Shown piece after piece: positions 32,855-46,294 of a stretch of 64,000 nt of DNA (its first letter is position 1; each line of letters begins with the position of its first letter). The notes under the pieces were generated by a model. That model was not told the origin of the DNA and did no database searches. It saw only the letters and a program-made list of their open reading frames with translations. Location: assembly GCA_018287875.1 (NCBI GenBank), contig JAGVVL010000022.1, positions 1,922,001-1,986,000 of the forward strand, written 5' to 3'. The DNA comes from Nigrospora sphaerica (Eukaryota > Ascomycota > Sordariomycetes > Amphisphaeriales > Apiosporaceae). The position numbers and the translations under genes are program-made.

Positions 32855-34773
32855 CTAGGAAGCCATCTGCGCTACGGCGGCTGGAGGTGGCGGTGGCGGT
32901 TGGTGTGACGGCAGTTGGGCCGGCGGTTGGTGTGACAACGGCTTCGGCGGCGACTGCTGCAGCTGTTGGGCCTGCGATGGAGTTTGGGCTCCACCAGCAT
33001 TCGATCCCGGCGTCTGAGACGGTTGAGGGAGAGCCGGCCGAGCCGCAGAAGCTATCTGCGAAACAGCACCTGCTTCGGGCCCGCTGCGATACTGCCTATA
33101 TATGTGCAGTGGGATCGAGGCTCGGAACTTCATGGGCCGAGTATCATAAGGGTCAAGGTGGTAGACGGGCTGCTCGTCATCACTGTCATCCTGGTCATAC
33201 TTGAAGCGGTCGCTCATCTGAGTGTCCGAGTCGCTCGGGGGGCTAGCCAGACCACTGACGTTGCGGCGATCGATCCAATAGCGGCCGTTTCTGCCAATGC
33301 GGCGGCGATACTCGGGCATGTGTTGTTCAGGCTCGGGCGACAGGCCGCGGAAGAAGTAGGGAGTGGTGGGGTTTTTGGAGACCAAAGCCCCCTCATTCGG
33401 CTCCTCATCCACTTCCATGGACTCTGCCGAAGCCGAGGCCGGAGGCGTAGGCAGGAACTGAGCCTTGGCTGGCCGGAAGCTGGATTCCACCACTACTCTC
33501 GCAGAAGACAGTGGCTTCTCGGTAAGATCAACATACTTGTGGTTCCAAGCACGGTGGGTTTCGGCCTTGGCGGCGATATCCCGCAAGAACTCCTCGTGCT
33601 TCTCGTCCATCTTATCGGAGAGCAGCACGAGCTCCTGTTCAGCGGGTCGGCCTTCGGGTCGCACCGCCAGACGAAGCTGGGTGTGCGGCGCGGCCTTGGC
33701 GGGCGCCGGTGCCTCGGCAGCCTTGCGCTTGACGGGCTTGGTGTTATACAAGTCCTCGTCGTTCTCCTTGATACCGAGGCGGACCTTCTTCTCCTTGAGC
33801 CGGGCTCGGCTTTCAAAGAGGAGGCGCTCGGTGTTCAGCATCTCACGCTTTGTCAGTTCGCGCTGGTGAGACATGACAATGAGCTGTCGGCCGTCCTCAA
33901 GTTCTCTACGGAGCTTCTTGAGCTTCTCGGCCACCTGGGCGTCCCGCTGCCGCGTCTTGCGGGTCTGGCGGACCTCACGGCGGCGAAAACAGACATAGGG
34001 GTCCATGTCGTCTTTCTCTTGCTGGCCGGGGGTCTCGAACTTGAGCGACGGGTGGAGGCCCTTGCTGCCCGTTTCCTGGCGGCGCGACTTCCAGTACTCA
34101 TAGACTTGCTTGGCATGCCCCTGCAGTTTGCTGATGGGGGAGGTTACCAGGTGCTGGGCCATGACTTCCCACGAGACGATGGTGTTGTCGACGGCGGCGA
34201 AGGGTGCCTGCTCGGCGGCCGTGACCTCGAACAGCTCCATGATACGCTCAAAGTCATCCTCGGACAGCTGGCCGCTCGCGGGCTTCTTGGTGGAGTTGTA
34301 CTTCTTGAGGTACTCATCATCCTCGGTCGTCATGTCATAGAGACAGCTCAGAGTCTCCTCGACCGTATCGGACGACTTGATGTAATTGCGAGGCTCTATG
34401 AAGGGGCGCGCATACAGGTGCTCATACTTGACCTCCTCGCTCACCTGGGGCGGCGGCACGGGGATTTCATTGTCGGCGCTGCTCTGGCCGCCAGCGCCCT
34501 TGAGGGCGGCCTGCAGGTGGTATTCCTAGAAGGCAGGACGACTGGTTTAGCGAGGCTCGGGACCCACATTTGGTGACGGGCCAATCAGAGGGCGCGCCGG
34601 ATTTTGCGGCATGGTGAACTCACATCGCGCTCCCCTTGTTCGACGCCAGCAGCAATCTGTGTTTCGGTGGTGAGGGACTCGTATTCACTGGCATCAATCT
34701 GGTTCTCCAGGAGGACGGCCAGAGGCGTCTTGGGGGCCAATTTCTTGACCCTCACTTTCCTGGTCGAGCTCAT
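32855..34773 (-). CDS. EPL1: Enhancer of polycomb-like protein Epl1 (NuA4 subunit)
   Basis: Exons complement(34773..34624, 34525..32855) encode 606 residues. The intron (34623-34526) starts GTGAGT and ends CTAG. The N-terminal EPcA region is clear: MSSTRKVRVKKLAPKTPLAV, then YEHLYARPFIEPRNYI, YDMTTEDDEYLKKYN and the FERIMELFE helix; a later basic/coiled segment has RRELEDGRQLIVMSHQRELT. The C-terminus is Pro/Gln-rich. Epl1 anchors Esa1, Yng2 and Eaf6 in the NuA4/piccolo histone acetyltransferase complex. It is divergent from calcineurin B. Confidence 0.95.
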
Positions 34774-36508
34774 GGTGCAAAGTGCCGCCCGAGGCGCCGG
34801 GAGCCCAGATTTTGGCCAAACGCGCCCGAGAAAAATCGGGGTGGGTATTTCAAGTCATGTATCGACGGAATATGGAGGTCTTCTTGATGAAACCGGGGGT
34901 TGTGGTGCTCGTTTTTGATGATCTTTTTGGCGATTGATGGACTGTCGTCTTCAGGAAAAACTCTGTCGCTTGGGTGGGGGTGTGTTGGCGGGCTAATTGC
35001 GCTGTCCCAAAGAAACAGGCGCATGCCGACGGGGCGTGTTTTGTTCCGTCGAGCGCGATAACCGCGCTAACAGCATAAAGCCAGATGGCTTGTCGCCCGC
35101 CCACCCCACTTTAGCACCTCCAGGCCTTGCTTGAAGCTTATGATAGCGACTCAGCGTAGTCCAGCCGCTCGCTGACTCGAGATGAGTAATTATTGAATGA
35201 GGTGTATAATGTTGTTCAGTACATAAAAGCGCCGGCGTTTCGGTAGGCAAGTATTTTCAAAAACGGCCCAGGGAACGCGTGAATATTGTACTGGTTGTTA
35301 CCTATTTGCACAAGTGCAGGTACGCAGGTTCGGTAAAAGGAGTAAGTACCCAGGCAAGTACCTACCTATGGAAGGTGAGTATGCGAGTACTTACATGACC
35401 GACAGTCAGCTTAGGGGCTTGCCCAGCCCGTACATGAACCAACCGGAAGGACGTGCCTACTCACACAGGTCAATTCCCCAGGACTGGCATGTAAGTGCGT
35501 TCCGTTTAATGTAGCTTGAGTACAGTACCTCTTTACGCCCCTACCACAATGAAAGCGACCGTGGTGACGATGGCTGCCACGCCTGCAACCACAACATCAT
35601 CACGAAATTCCTCTTCTTTGCCTAGAATGCTTTCACCAGCCGAAAACTTCGTCATTGGCACGTGCGTGCGAACAACACAGCTTCAAGCAATAAAAGCGCT
35701 ACGCTATCATTCGGTTCGCGTCGAGGCTCTGCTCGGTACTGGGGAACCCACTGCGCATGGCGTCGGCTAGCGACCACGCGGCCCTCTACGGTTATATGGA
35801 TAAATAATGTAGATCGACGACTCCCACTTATTTATGCGCTTTATGCGTGTATAGAATAGATTACGTGATTTCCAGCCGTAAGGTTAGGGAGTCAGACGGT
35901 TTCCCCCCTCTCCAAGAGCTGCGGCGCTGAAAGGGGGCCCAAATCAGGGACCAGAACGGAGCAGTTGCCAAGACCGTCTGGCCTCTGGAGGCCCCCGCCA
36001 TCGAGTGGGAAGGAGCGCCACCTGCTTGCTGCTGCTGCTGCTGCTTCCTTGTGTGTGACCATAGAAGGTAAGTGTACGGGGAAAAGTACCTAAGAACGAA
36101 CTATCACCAACGGGCCAGCTCAGAAGATCCCCTCCTTCAGCCTTATCCTTATCCATTCCCAAGTCTACCTACCACTCACCCTTGCGCCCACCCCCGACGA
36201 CCTGCCGCCGTTTTCCGCCGTTGTATCTTATCATCTCGTTCTTCTTTGGTGAAGACGGCCAAAACACACCACCCCACGAACAGCACACGCTCGTTGCCCT
36301 CCCATCGCCCCCCCCCGGACCGACCGATCGACCGACCTGTCCCGACTGCACGCGCTCAGAACGATACCGCCGACCCGCCGCCATCGCCACCGCCGCCGCG
36401 TCCTTTCTCAGGCGCCTCAGGGGCTAGGGACCGGCCAAGACAGCACCGTACGGGCCCGAACTGCATAGTACAGCACAGCAAAAACACGGCACGGCACCGA
36501 GACTCAAA
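34774..36508. other. Divergent intergenic region EPL1 / calcineurin B
   Basis: 1.7 kb without a supported gene; probable promoters of both flanking genes. Many AGGTAC/TACCTA words at 35310-35400 and a short GCT (Gln/Leu/Ala) trinucleotide run near 36028. Confidence 0.55.
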
Positions 36509-37255
36509 ATGGGCAACACACCCAGCAGCGTTTTGGACAACATTGTCCAGGGGACCAACTGTATGCGCGCGCTGCCTCGGGGGACGTGAAGAGACCGAGC
36601 GAGTTCTTTTGCTGATGACGGGGGCCCTCTCGGGTTTTGTTTTTTGCAGTCGACCGCGACGAGGTGGACCGCTTGCGCAAGCGCTTCATGAAATTGGACA
36701 AGGACAACTCGGGCACCATCGAGCGCGACGAGTTCCTGTCGCTGCCGCAGATCAGCTCGAACCCGCTGGCGACGCGCATGATTGCCATCTTCGACGAGGA
36801 CGGCGGCGGCGACGTCGACTTCCAGGAGTTCGTCCAGGGCCTCTCGGCCTTCAGCTCCAAGGGCAACAAGGAGCAGAAGCTGCGCTACGCCTTCAAGGTC
36901 TACGACATCGACCGCGACGGCTACATCAGCAACGGCGAGCTCTTCATCGTCCTCAAGATGATGGTCGGCTCCAACCTCAAAGACCAGCAGCTGCAGCAGA
37001 TTGTCGACAAGACCATCATGGAGGCCGACCTCGACAACGACGGCAAGATCAGCTTTGACGAGTTTACCAAGATGGTCGACAACATGGACGTGAGCATGAG
37101 CATGACTTTGGGTACGTCCATCCCCTTTGGCTTTCTTCTTCTGTTCCTTCCTCTCCTCCGTCTCCTGCTTCTGCCTCTTCTTCCTCTTCCTCCTCTGCCT
37201 CGGCCTGTCCTGCCCCGGAAAACTAACGCCCGCCCGCCCCGCAGATCAGTTCTAG
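36509..37255 (+). CDS. CNB1: Calcineurin regulatory subunit B
   Basis: Exons 36509-36560, 36650-37111 and 37245-37255 encode 174 residues, the usual length. N-terminal MGNTPSS is a myristoylation site. Four EF-hands are visible with loops [36 protein letters not shown] and [12 protein letters not shown]. The last exon has only 11 nt and encodes the final residues and stop. Introns: GTATGC...TTGCAG and GTACGT...CTAAC...GCAG. The protein binds Ca2+ and activates the calcineurin phosphatase in stress and cell-wall signalling. Confidence 0.97.
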
Positions 37256-40200
37256 ATACCTGCCTACCTGATAAGCTATACAAACACATGTACGGCGGGG
37301 TTCGCATCCGCAAACATAATGAATCACGACGTCCCCAGCGCTTTCACGAGCTCTGCTCGGTCCCCTATTGATGTGATCTAGCTCTTCAATATCGTGACTT
37401 TGTCCCTCGAACGATGGCTTTGTCGGTTTACCATGAAGCCGTCGTACTTCCGCAAGTGCTGGTCCCAAGCCCATCAAGGGCTCTCCGCTGCCTGCTCGGA
37501 CTGCCTTCGCTGCCCTCCGGTGAAGGTGGTTGTTTCGAAATAAGGTTGGTATAGCACGTGACGTTAAGCCGACACTTCTATCGCCCGGTAGGCTCTCAGG
37601 GTCGGTCACATGCATGCCGAGCGCCCGTGGTCTGCGAGCTCGTGACCTCCGCACTGCCCCCAAACCCCCCATACCCCCTTTTTCCTCCACTAACTTAATC
37701 TCCTTCCCGCGGCAGGCAGGGGAGCACGAAAGCGAGGCCCGACCATGTCGTCCGTCGACTACGCAGGGGGCGAGACGCACCCCCCAGATAGGGGCTAGCC
37801 GGCCAACGACGGACGCATCAGACGCCCTCGATGCCACCCTTGCCAAAAGCCCTCGTCGGAACCCACGGGCCTCTGATCGTGCTCCGTGGGAGCATGAGGG
37901 GAAGCATGCACAGGTTTTTTCCACAGATATAACGGCCCACCGGAGGGCCCTCCCCCCCCTCCCCCCCCCTCTCTCCCCTTTCTCTCTCCTCACGCTGGTA
38001 GTTCGCCTGCCGGTGGCGCGGGGGAACAAACAAGCGAGCAGTCCTTCCCCTCCACCTCCTCCCTCGTGACGCCACCCTCGGGCGATGGGGGTCCTGGTGC
38101 GGGTCTGGACCGTAGAAGATGGTGGCTACTGCTGCTGCTGCATTGTGGGAAGGGAAAAAAAGGGAAAAGGTCCGCGGCACGCCCACGCCTCCGGCTCTCC
38201 CCCGAGGTAGATTGTGCGCCCCCCCCCCCCCCCTTGGTTTCCCCGGGTCGAGGATAAGACGGCGCTCCCGCCCGCCCATACCGACGAGGCCTGGAAACGG
38301 GTTCGAGGTTTGGGGGAGGGGATCATGCGGCGGCCTTGCCTCCGTCGGCCGGGGCGTCTTCCCGACAACTCGGACTCTTGGGCCCCGGGGCGTGAGCTTG
38401 TCGGGGGAGGAAGGTGTCCCCCCACGGCTTGTGTGCATGGTATGTGCCCTTCCCTCCATCCCCGGGGCTCGGTCGGTGGGGGCGGTTGGGTTTGCCGGGT
38501 ATAGGGGCGTGTCTGGGAGCTGGCGGGCGGCTTGGATGGGAGGAACGGACGGAAAGGGCACCCGTGGGAGGGTTAGAGGGGCCACGCGAGGGTCGGGGGA
38601 GGCCAGGGGGTTCGTGGCGAGAGTACGGGGTGCCATGACGGGTGTGGTAGTAGAGGGTAAAGGGAGAGGGTACGGCGCACGTTGCCTTGCGGTAGACATC
38701 AAGAGATATGGGGGTACGACGAGGGGTTTTTGCCCTCCTCGCCCGGGGTGGGCACAAGTCTTTTCCACCGTGTTGCCGGTTCGTGTTCCTGGATCGAAAC
38801 GGTCCTACGTGGTCTGCTTTATGGTATAGTTCTACGGCACTGTATTCAACGTAACCCCGGGTTTCGCGTCTGCACTACGGTCTAGTTCTATGCCTCTGGA
38901 TGCACAATCGCCCCGGGCTTCGTGTCTTTGCATCGTCCTCATGGCTGCCGGCCGCTGCCGGCCTCGCTGTCCTGCTTTCGGAACCCGTTCCGGATGGGCG
39001 GGGGACCGGGCGCCGCTTGTCCCCTGAAACCACCTCCCCTCCCCTGCCAAGAGTACCCGTACGTTCTAACCTGATGCCGGGCGTATTTACAATCGTTAGG
39101 TCTTTCTCTCTGCACGGCCATGACGGTTCTCTCTCTCTATCTTCCCCCACCCCCCACGCGTCTATACATGTCTTTCCTCGGCCTGGTCGTCCCGCACGCC
39201 ACCAAGGTGAAGGGGTGCTTGCCAACAAAAGTTGGCATAATATTCCTCTCCCCAAAGATTCTGCGAGGCATAAATTCGGAGGATAGGGCAGCACAGGTTT
39301 CGAAACGGCTTGCTTTTCGCATTTGCCACGGGGACTCGTGGAGGGAGTCTTCCGTGAGTAGTGACCCCGATATCCCGAGCCTGTACCTACGCAGGAGGGG
39401 ACACGAGATGTGGCCGGAAACCTATGGGTTTCCCCGGGACATCTGCCCCGGGGACGGACCGAGAAAGGTAAATTTGACGGCAGCCCGGAACGGTTGGGGG
39501 ATGGTGTATATCAACCACGTCCCGTAGCAAATATCCAAGTTCACACACATTTGACGAAAACATCCCCAGACTATCAGTTAAAGGGGGCTCCCGGTACTTA
39601 CCAACATACGCCCCGAGACAGCGTTGCCGCCGATGCAAGCGGCACCTGGGGTCCGGGGGGAACATGTCGCGATCCGCGTAGACGCTGCCCCAGGATGCTA
39701 CGTCAAACTACGGCGTACGAGGAGCAAAAGGGAGGTGCCAACGCCGCAATGGGCTGGTCACATATCGGAGGAGCGGAAAATGACATTTCCGAGACACCAT
39801 GGAACGCTGGCCGCGCCCTCATGGGGGTCACGCGCAAGGTGGCGTTGGCCAAAGGAAGCGATGACGGGAGCAGAAGACCAGTCACGGAGGAAGGGGTCCT
39901 CGCGGTAATTGACAAGTCGAGTCGAGTTGTCGAATTTTGACAACCCCTCCCGGAAGATACCGCAACCGCCAAGAGTGCGGTGCTGCAGCAGTAGCACCCA
40001 GGGTGTCGTCTAAGGTACATGGTGGCATGTGGCCGTCGCCTGAGATCAAGGGTTGGTGGCGATAAGAGATGCGGACAACCATTCCCAGTAGTGGTTACAT
40101 ATAACCGCACCCACATGTCTGAGATGGCTTGCTGCAAGATCCGATGCGATCTTGAGGAGGGGGTGTCGGAGCCGACATGCAGGTAGGCGTCCCCTAGGGG

Positions 40201-40463
40201 AATGACGAAGAAGGGGGGCGCGAGCCGAGTGGCTGTAGAGCCATCGACGCGGCTTTGGCTATGCGTAGCCAACCCCCCCCTCCCGAGCACCTGTACAGCA
40301 CAACAACAACTATTCTCAGGCATGTTGATCACAAGACGTGTCGTACCCGAGGCCGCCTTGGCAGCCTGGCCAGGTGGTGCGGAAAGCTGCAGGTAGTCGA
40401 TTCGGGTTGGCTGGGTTGGCTGTCGTCGTAAATGAGCAAGCGGGCGGCCATAACTGGAGAGAT

Positions 40464-40507
40464 GGCCCGCCTGGCCCGCCTGGCCCGCCTGCCCGCCTGC
40501 CCGCCTC
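40464..40507. repeat. GCCCGCCTG-type 9-bp tandem repeat
   Basis: About five imperfect copies of a 9-bp unit (GCCCGCCTG, with loss of a base in later copies). Non-coding context. Confidence 0.75.
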
Positions 40508-43500
40508 ATCAATGGAGGACCGGGGGTGTGGTCGGCGCAGCCCCGGCCGCCAAGCGCCAATTAATATACAGGTCTGGAAGGGACGGGGGTTCCGTTGGCG
40601 AGGCGGCCGGGACCGATGGCAGATCAGCCGCGCACCGCGTTGATGTCAATAGTCTGCACAGTGGTGGACGGCGGGCAGCGGGCGCTAGGCTGTGACAGGA
40701 GGAGGTGGCTGGCTGGGCTGGGGAACCTGACGGGCGCCGCGACAGCGATGTGCGTATTTCCCGGCCGTCTCTGCCATTGTGGAGAGCTGTCGTGATGCCC
40801 GGCCCATTCCAGACGACCAGGACTTGGCCGAGCTGGGTCACGGCCTGGCGCTGGGCATTGTACGCCCGCCAAGACTGCCAATACTGTTACCTGGTGGTTA
40901 TAGTCGCACGATGGTGGCGGGAGGGATCGATATGGGCGTCATGTCATGTTGTGCAGCCTTGTATCCGGGACCATGTCTCGGGCGATCCAGCGACGACTGG
41001 GGGGGGGGGGGGTATGTCTCACCGGCCAGAACCCCAATGCGGACGGTTGTCAATCAGGCGTAGTCGGCGAACAGAGGGAATATCGATCCACTCTGGCCAA
41101 AGGGAGGGCTGTCGTGATGCCTGTCCTGTCCCGCCCTGCCCTGCTGTTGACCCATGTCGGACCTGATCTGCAGCCAACCTAGGGGGGTTTGTCTAAAATA
41201 TGACTGTCGCACAACCCATGGCTCTGATCCCCCACGTCGCCAATAAGCCGGGCTAGGGAATACATGGACATGGCCCTCCTGGCTGAACCAAGAAGCAAGA
41301 GAGCCCGGGTCAAACTGTGCGTGAGTTCGTACCGCAAGCAGCCCTCGCACCGGCAGACATGACGGCAGACACGACGGCAGATGCGGCGGCTGAAGGACCG
41401 GCGGCGGTGGAACCGACAGCAGAAACATTGTTGCCCTGACCGGGGGAAGCAGACCGTAGCGAGAGGTGTCCCCGTCGGTGGATAGAACGGCAGTTGTCAA
41501 TGTGGAGCACCCTGGTGAAGGGCGAAGGGGAGGGGGTTTCTGGCAATGGACCTGGGGCTGAGGCCGGAGCTGGAGACGCGGATGGCATGCCCTGGGAGAG
41601 AGGTAGGGGGGAGGAGAGGAGGAGAGAGGGGACCCTGCCAGCGGCGGGATGGCCGAGGAGGGTTGAACGAAGCCAAGGCGTCCACTGTGGGCTGAACACC
41701 CCCCCCTCTTCCCAGAGCGCCTTCGAATGCCACCCCTCCTCGACATGGGAGGAGTACGCAGGCGCCTCAGCTTTGGGGGGGGGGACTGGCCAATCACAGG
41801 CTGTCCCCGACCGTAAAGGGCAATGAGCCTGGGCTGGTTTGGCTGGCTGGGAACCGGCCCTGCGTGTGAGGAGTGTGCATGAGTGCGTGTGAGTGCGTGT
41901 ATGTGTCTGTGAGTGTGTGTGTGTGTGTGTGCGACGCGGAGCGGAGGGGGGCGTTGATCGGATGTAGCATCTCGGCTGAGCGCCTCGCGGGCGGCAACAG
42001 CATGTATTGTCTTGGTCTACCGAACGACGCCGGCTTTCTCGGGCGAGTCAATTGGACGCCTCGCTATTCCCTCCCCCGGCCGGCCGGTAGGGACCGAACA
42101 GAAGCAGGCCTGCGCGTGTTTGTGTTTCGCTGGCACGACGGTGCAACGCGTGAGGGACCGAAACCTACGGGGGCCCCGTTGGTCCCTGGCCTGTCTGTAC
42201 ATGTCTGTCTGCAAGTGCCGGCCTTCGTCGTGCCTGCAGTGGGTGGGTGGATGCGCCTGCCTGGCCCTTGCAGGACGTGTGTGTCCAATGCCTGTGCCGG
42301 TGCCTGCGTGCCTCATCTACCCGCCAGGGCAACGACGGCAGTACAGCGTATCGTGGAAGATGACGAGCAAGGGCTTGCGCGTGCAGGGAGAAAAATACCA
42401 CATCGCCGCATCAGTCCGTCCGACCCTGCATCTCTTCCCCTTTTTCTTGCTTATCGGGAAGTCTAAAAAAAAGCAACCACCATTCAGATCCCCGGTCCGG
42501 TAGGTGTGCGGGTAGGCGCGAGCGAGCTGGAGAGAGAATGAGAGAGGCAGAGCCTTTTCTCCGTGTCCCAGCCCATCGCATCGCGTCGAGAGGGAACCAA
42601 GGCCGTCCCAGATTTGGTTCGCTACGCCGACAGGTGGAGTGGGAGAGGGAGAGAGGTGGGGAGGGGAAAGAGTGAGAGAGTCGGGTCGGTGCCCGGCGGA
42701 ATTCCACCAACATCCACCATCATTGCCTCCCGAACATCCATCCCTCGGTGGCCGATGGAGGGTCAAAAGCCGGTGGGGTGGTTGAAGGCCCCGGCGGGCG
42801 TAATTCCACAAGTGGGCATTGAATGGGGACCCTGGCAACAACAACAACAACAGCAACGACAACAACGACGGCGGAAAGCAAGAAGGCAAGCAAAATGCCA
42901 AACCGTCGCAACGTCATAAGTTACTTCATCACCGGGCGGGGAGAGAGAGATAGGGCGGCCGAAGCAGCCTCGTTTGGGAGACTGGATGCGAACCCATGCG
43001 GGCACAGACCGGAAGGCCATCATCAATTTCCATTGCCGATGGATGGCACCGCCCGCTCGGGTTCGTCTAGCCCGGGGTTGCTGCCCAACCGCCGCCGCGA
43101 AGGCGATGTGCTCTCCTGTGTATGCACGTACAGCCATCACGCATGCGTGCCCGGCCTACAAGGGGCGCGGTTAACTCTTAATTTTTCCTTCTTTCTCTCC
43201 GTTCTTTTTCTTTGCGGACCTGCTTTTCCAAGGTCTCGTAATGGGGCTACGATTCCTCGGGGTTGGGACGGCCTGACGTTTTCTGATTTGATCCCCGGTC
43301 GTTCCATTCGCTGTCAACCCACACCCACGCACATACGCTGCCTCTCACTTACATGCGCCCAAATCGGGGGAATGAGGCTGAGCCCGCAGGGCGTAGGTTT
43401 TAACCTCACCTTGCCATTCCGCGCTGTCGATCCCCTATCCTTCCCCGCGTCGCCTCGCCTTCCCATCCCGGTCATCTCGGTCTTTTTTGTCACCCCTCCC

Positions 43501-43796
43501 TACCGCTCTCCCCCTGCTTGGGCCTCCCGCTTTCTTCGATGCCCAAGGTTCCGCTGTGCCACCATTTGTACTCTTCACCTCTACATCAAGTACTTTCCGA
43601 ACTAAGTTTGGAAGATCGCAGGTGCGACCCCAAAAACCAAACACTAGTTACGTCCCGGGATACACCGGGCGAGGGGAGTATCGCCTTCTTCATCCTTCCC
43701 AGCCCTTGGGCACGAATTCATGCCGTGTGCCCAATGACCAATCCTCGCCACACCCAACCCAGCTTCTAATGTAACCTACCTTTCTACGTGTGCAAA

Positions 43797-43876
43797 TGTG
43801 TGTGTGTGTGTGTGTGTGTGCGTGTGTGTGCGAGTGTGTATGTGTGTAAGTGTGTGTGTGTGTGCGTGTGTATGTG
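43797..43876. repeat. GT/TG microsatellite
   Basis: An 80-bp stretch dominated by TG dinucleotides with interruptions such as CGTG and TATG. A similar, shorter array is at 41873-41932. Confidence 0.9.
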
Positions 43877-44848
43877 TCTCTCGCGTCGGCCAATATATAC
43901 CTACCTACCGAGTACAGCAATACGACTGGCGGTGGGTCACGGCCGGGGCCAAAAACAAAAGAAAAAAGCAACATGGTAGCGTAATCGCGTGCAGAAGCCG
44001 CAGTGCGAAATGGGATGCGCGTCCGTCGTACAAGTACAAGTACAAAAGTGCCACGGCTATTGCTCCCCAACCCCAAGCCGAGCTGCCAAACGACTACCTG
44101 GCCAATCTCCTATACCTCTACCCCCATGGCCATAGGTGTGGTGGCCGTGTGCCGTAAGGGACGGCGACTGCCGCCTCGTGCAAAAACCACCAAGCACCGC
44201 TGGCACCCCTGAGTGCCCGTCAGCTTGCTGTTCGTCATGGCGGCCGCAGCTGTGGGCAAAATTGGCTCGTGGGAGCAACCGTCTTCCTCTCTCTATTCCC
44301 TTTTCGGCTCCCTATGCCTCCTTCGACACGCGTTAAGGGTATCCATACTTCAAATCAGCATCCGCCCCGTCTAGCCGCCCCCCTGCCGCGTCGTGTATAC
44401 CCTGTCATCTGCTTTCTTTCGCTTCCTGACACCTCCCCCAAATCGCCGAGCCAGGAGTAAGGGGGGAAGCCGCACCCAATATTCAAGCCAAACTACAACG
44501 ACATCGCCACTCCCAAAACTCCGCGGCCATAGTCGCTGGCCAGCCCGGTAGGCCTAGGCACCGACACAGTCGTGGACGCGTACTGATACGTGCCCGGCCT
44601 GCGCCCAACCGGACCGCCCATTGCGGCCGGAAAATAGAACGCTGGCCCAACTGAAACCCATGGAGGCCGATGCGCGCAACGCCTCACTCTTCCCCCCCTT
44701 TCCCTTGCCTGGCCGGGCCTCGTCGTCCCCTCCCGCAACCTCCTTGCTGTGCCACTATCATACAAGTAAAATCGATCAAGTCATCCTGTCGTGTCCAAAT
44801 CAACGTCGAGGGGGCGAATATGGCGCTCATCCCGCTCCCCGCCCCCTT

Positions 44849-44872
44849 CTCTCTCTCTCTCTCTCTCTCTCT
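44849..44872. repeat. CT dinucleotide array abutting the 3' end of the following gene
   Basis: About eleven CT units lie directly downstream (on the minus strand) of the TAG stop at 44871-44873. Confidence 0.9.
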
Positions 44873-46294
44873 ACCGGGTGGCCTGGTGGCTGGTCCCGGC
44901 GGCGTTCGTGGCGGCGGCGCTGCCGCTGGTCCCTGCTTCGCTCGCATTTTCGTAAAGGTCAAGACAGACGCCGAGAACTGCAAGACATGTTAGACGAGGC
45001 ACGCTATAGGCATGGAAGGGCGGGTTTGACCTCCAACACCCCATGTGATGGGGCGCCGGACGCCTACACCCCCCGGGGTGGATTGCCTACTCTCCACGAT
45101 GGCCTCCTCCCAGACTCCGTACTCGTAGTCTACGAGACCATGTCGTTCGATCCCGTCGCAGAGTCGCACGAGCTCCTTGCCCATCTTCTTCAGCCCTTCC
45201 TCGCTGATCAGTGTCTGGCCTCGCTGTGGTCCCGTCCCGGACTCGGCCATGTCTTTTTGTTTCTGGAAGAGCGCCAGCCACGCGTGGTTGAAGTCGTGCC
45301 ATAGTTTGATCCGGTCACTGTGAAGCTGCGGGTTGTCGGCCGCGAGACCTAATACATTTCAGCGCTTTAGTATTGCATCTACTGTGAAACCCTGGCAAAA
45401 GCCGAACCCCCCTTCCCCCCTCGCCCCCTTGTTGGGGGGCGTGTGGGTGGGAACGCGGGTGTGGGGAAGGGGAAACGCACCCAGCTCGGCCACCTTGGAA
45501 AGCAGCCAGTCGGAAACCGTCAGCAGGGACTCGCTCGCTGAAACCAGGACCCCGTTGCGTATATTGGTGAAAATCTCCTTGAGCGCCGTCTGGTACTGCT
45601 CGTAGGCCTCCCCCATCTCGGCCGAGGCCGAGTAGTCCTGCTCCTCCATGACCTGGTCGGGGGCGCTGGAGGTCTGGGACATGGCACTCATCGACGTCAT
45701 GCCGCTGGGGTAGTTTTGGAGCATGGCCCGGTGCTGGTCCGCCGGACTCTGTTGATATACGGCCGACGTGCTCGACGAGGCGGCCGGCTGCTGCAGGGCT
45801 TGTGCCGCCGCCGCCGCGTTGGTCGGCTCGCTCGGGAAATAAGACGCGGCCACATCCGTGGGCATCATCTGCATACCTGCAGGCTGCCGCGACGGGAACT
45901 GCTGACTCGTATCGTAGACAGTGTTCTGCGTGCCCGTTTGCGACACGTTGTACATCATGTTCGGGTTGTAGGCGCCAAAGTTTTGTGTTTGTCGTGTATC
46001 CTGCCCGTATTCGGACTGGTAGGGCATTGTGTTCTGTGGAATCGCCGTCGAGAAGGCGGCGGCCGGCTCTTGATAGTAGCCACTGTAGGCAGCCGTGCCG
46101 CCCATGCCCCGAGCCGTTGAGGGGGATGTGTTGAGGGGCGCAGGTCGGTACCTGTCGGATGCGCCCGCGCCCGCGCCTGCGCCCGCGCCGTACGACCTCC
46201 GCTGCGCATTGGGATCTTGAACCGGGTATCTGGAACTCGAGGCGGCGCTGAGGGGCGGTTCGTTCTGCCTCCTGCGCCGTGCGTTGTCGTCCAT
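44871..46294 (-). CDS. Conserved-looking fungal Gln/Ser/Ala-rich protein, function unknown
   Basis: Exons complement(46294..45481, 45348..45091, 44977..44871) encode 392 residues with perfect phase. Introns start GTGCGT and GTAGGC and end TTAG and GCAG (CTAAC branch site). The N-terminal two thirds are low-complexity (Ala-Gly dipeptides, Gln, Ser, Tyr), as in many regulators. The C-terminal third is well structured: YQTALKEIFTNIRNGVLVSA, LLSKVAELGLAADNPQL, KLWHDFNHAWLALFQKQKDM and KELVRLCDGIERHGLVDYEY, predicted helices. ATG 46294 is the first safe start; the frame is open further to a stop near 46.4 kb, so an upstream exon is possible. Its isolation in gene-poor DNA suggests a regulatory protein; this is inference. 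Confidence 0.8.

Larger units (their letters stand above)
37256..44870. other. 7.6-kb gene-poor, low-complexity region
   Basis: No gene supported. ORFs occur on both strands but are biased (Pro/Arg/Gly-rich), overlap in all frames and match nothing. Notable sequence: a 15-C run at about 38219-38233, a 9-bp GCCCGCCTG tandem at 40464-40507, a G-run near 41000, GT/TG arrays at 41873-41932 and 43797-43876, and a TC array ending at 44870 next to the following gene's stop. Confidence 0.6.

Noticed and set aside
37818..38829. Two overlapping ORFs of 316 (-) and 236 (+) residues
   Set aside because: Pro/Arg/Gly-biased products of GC-rich low-complexity DNA on opposite strands; no recognisable domain.
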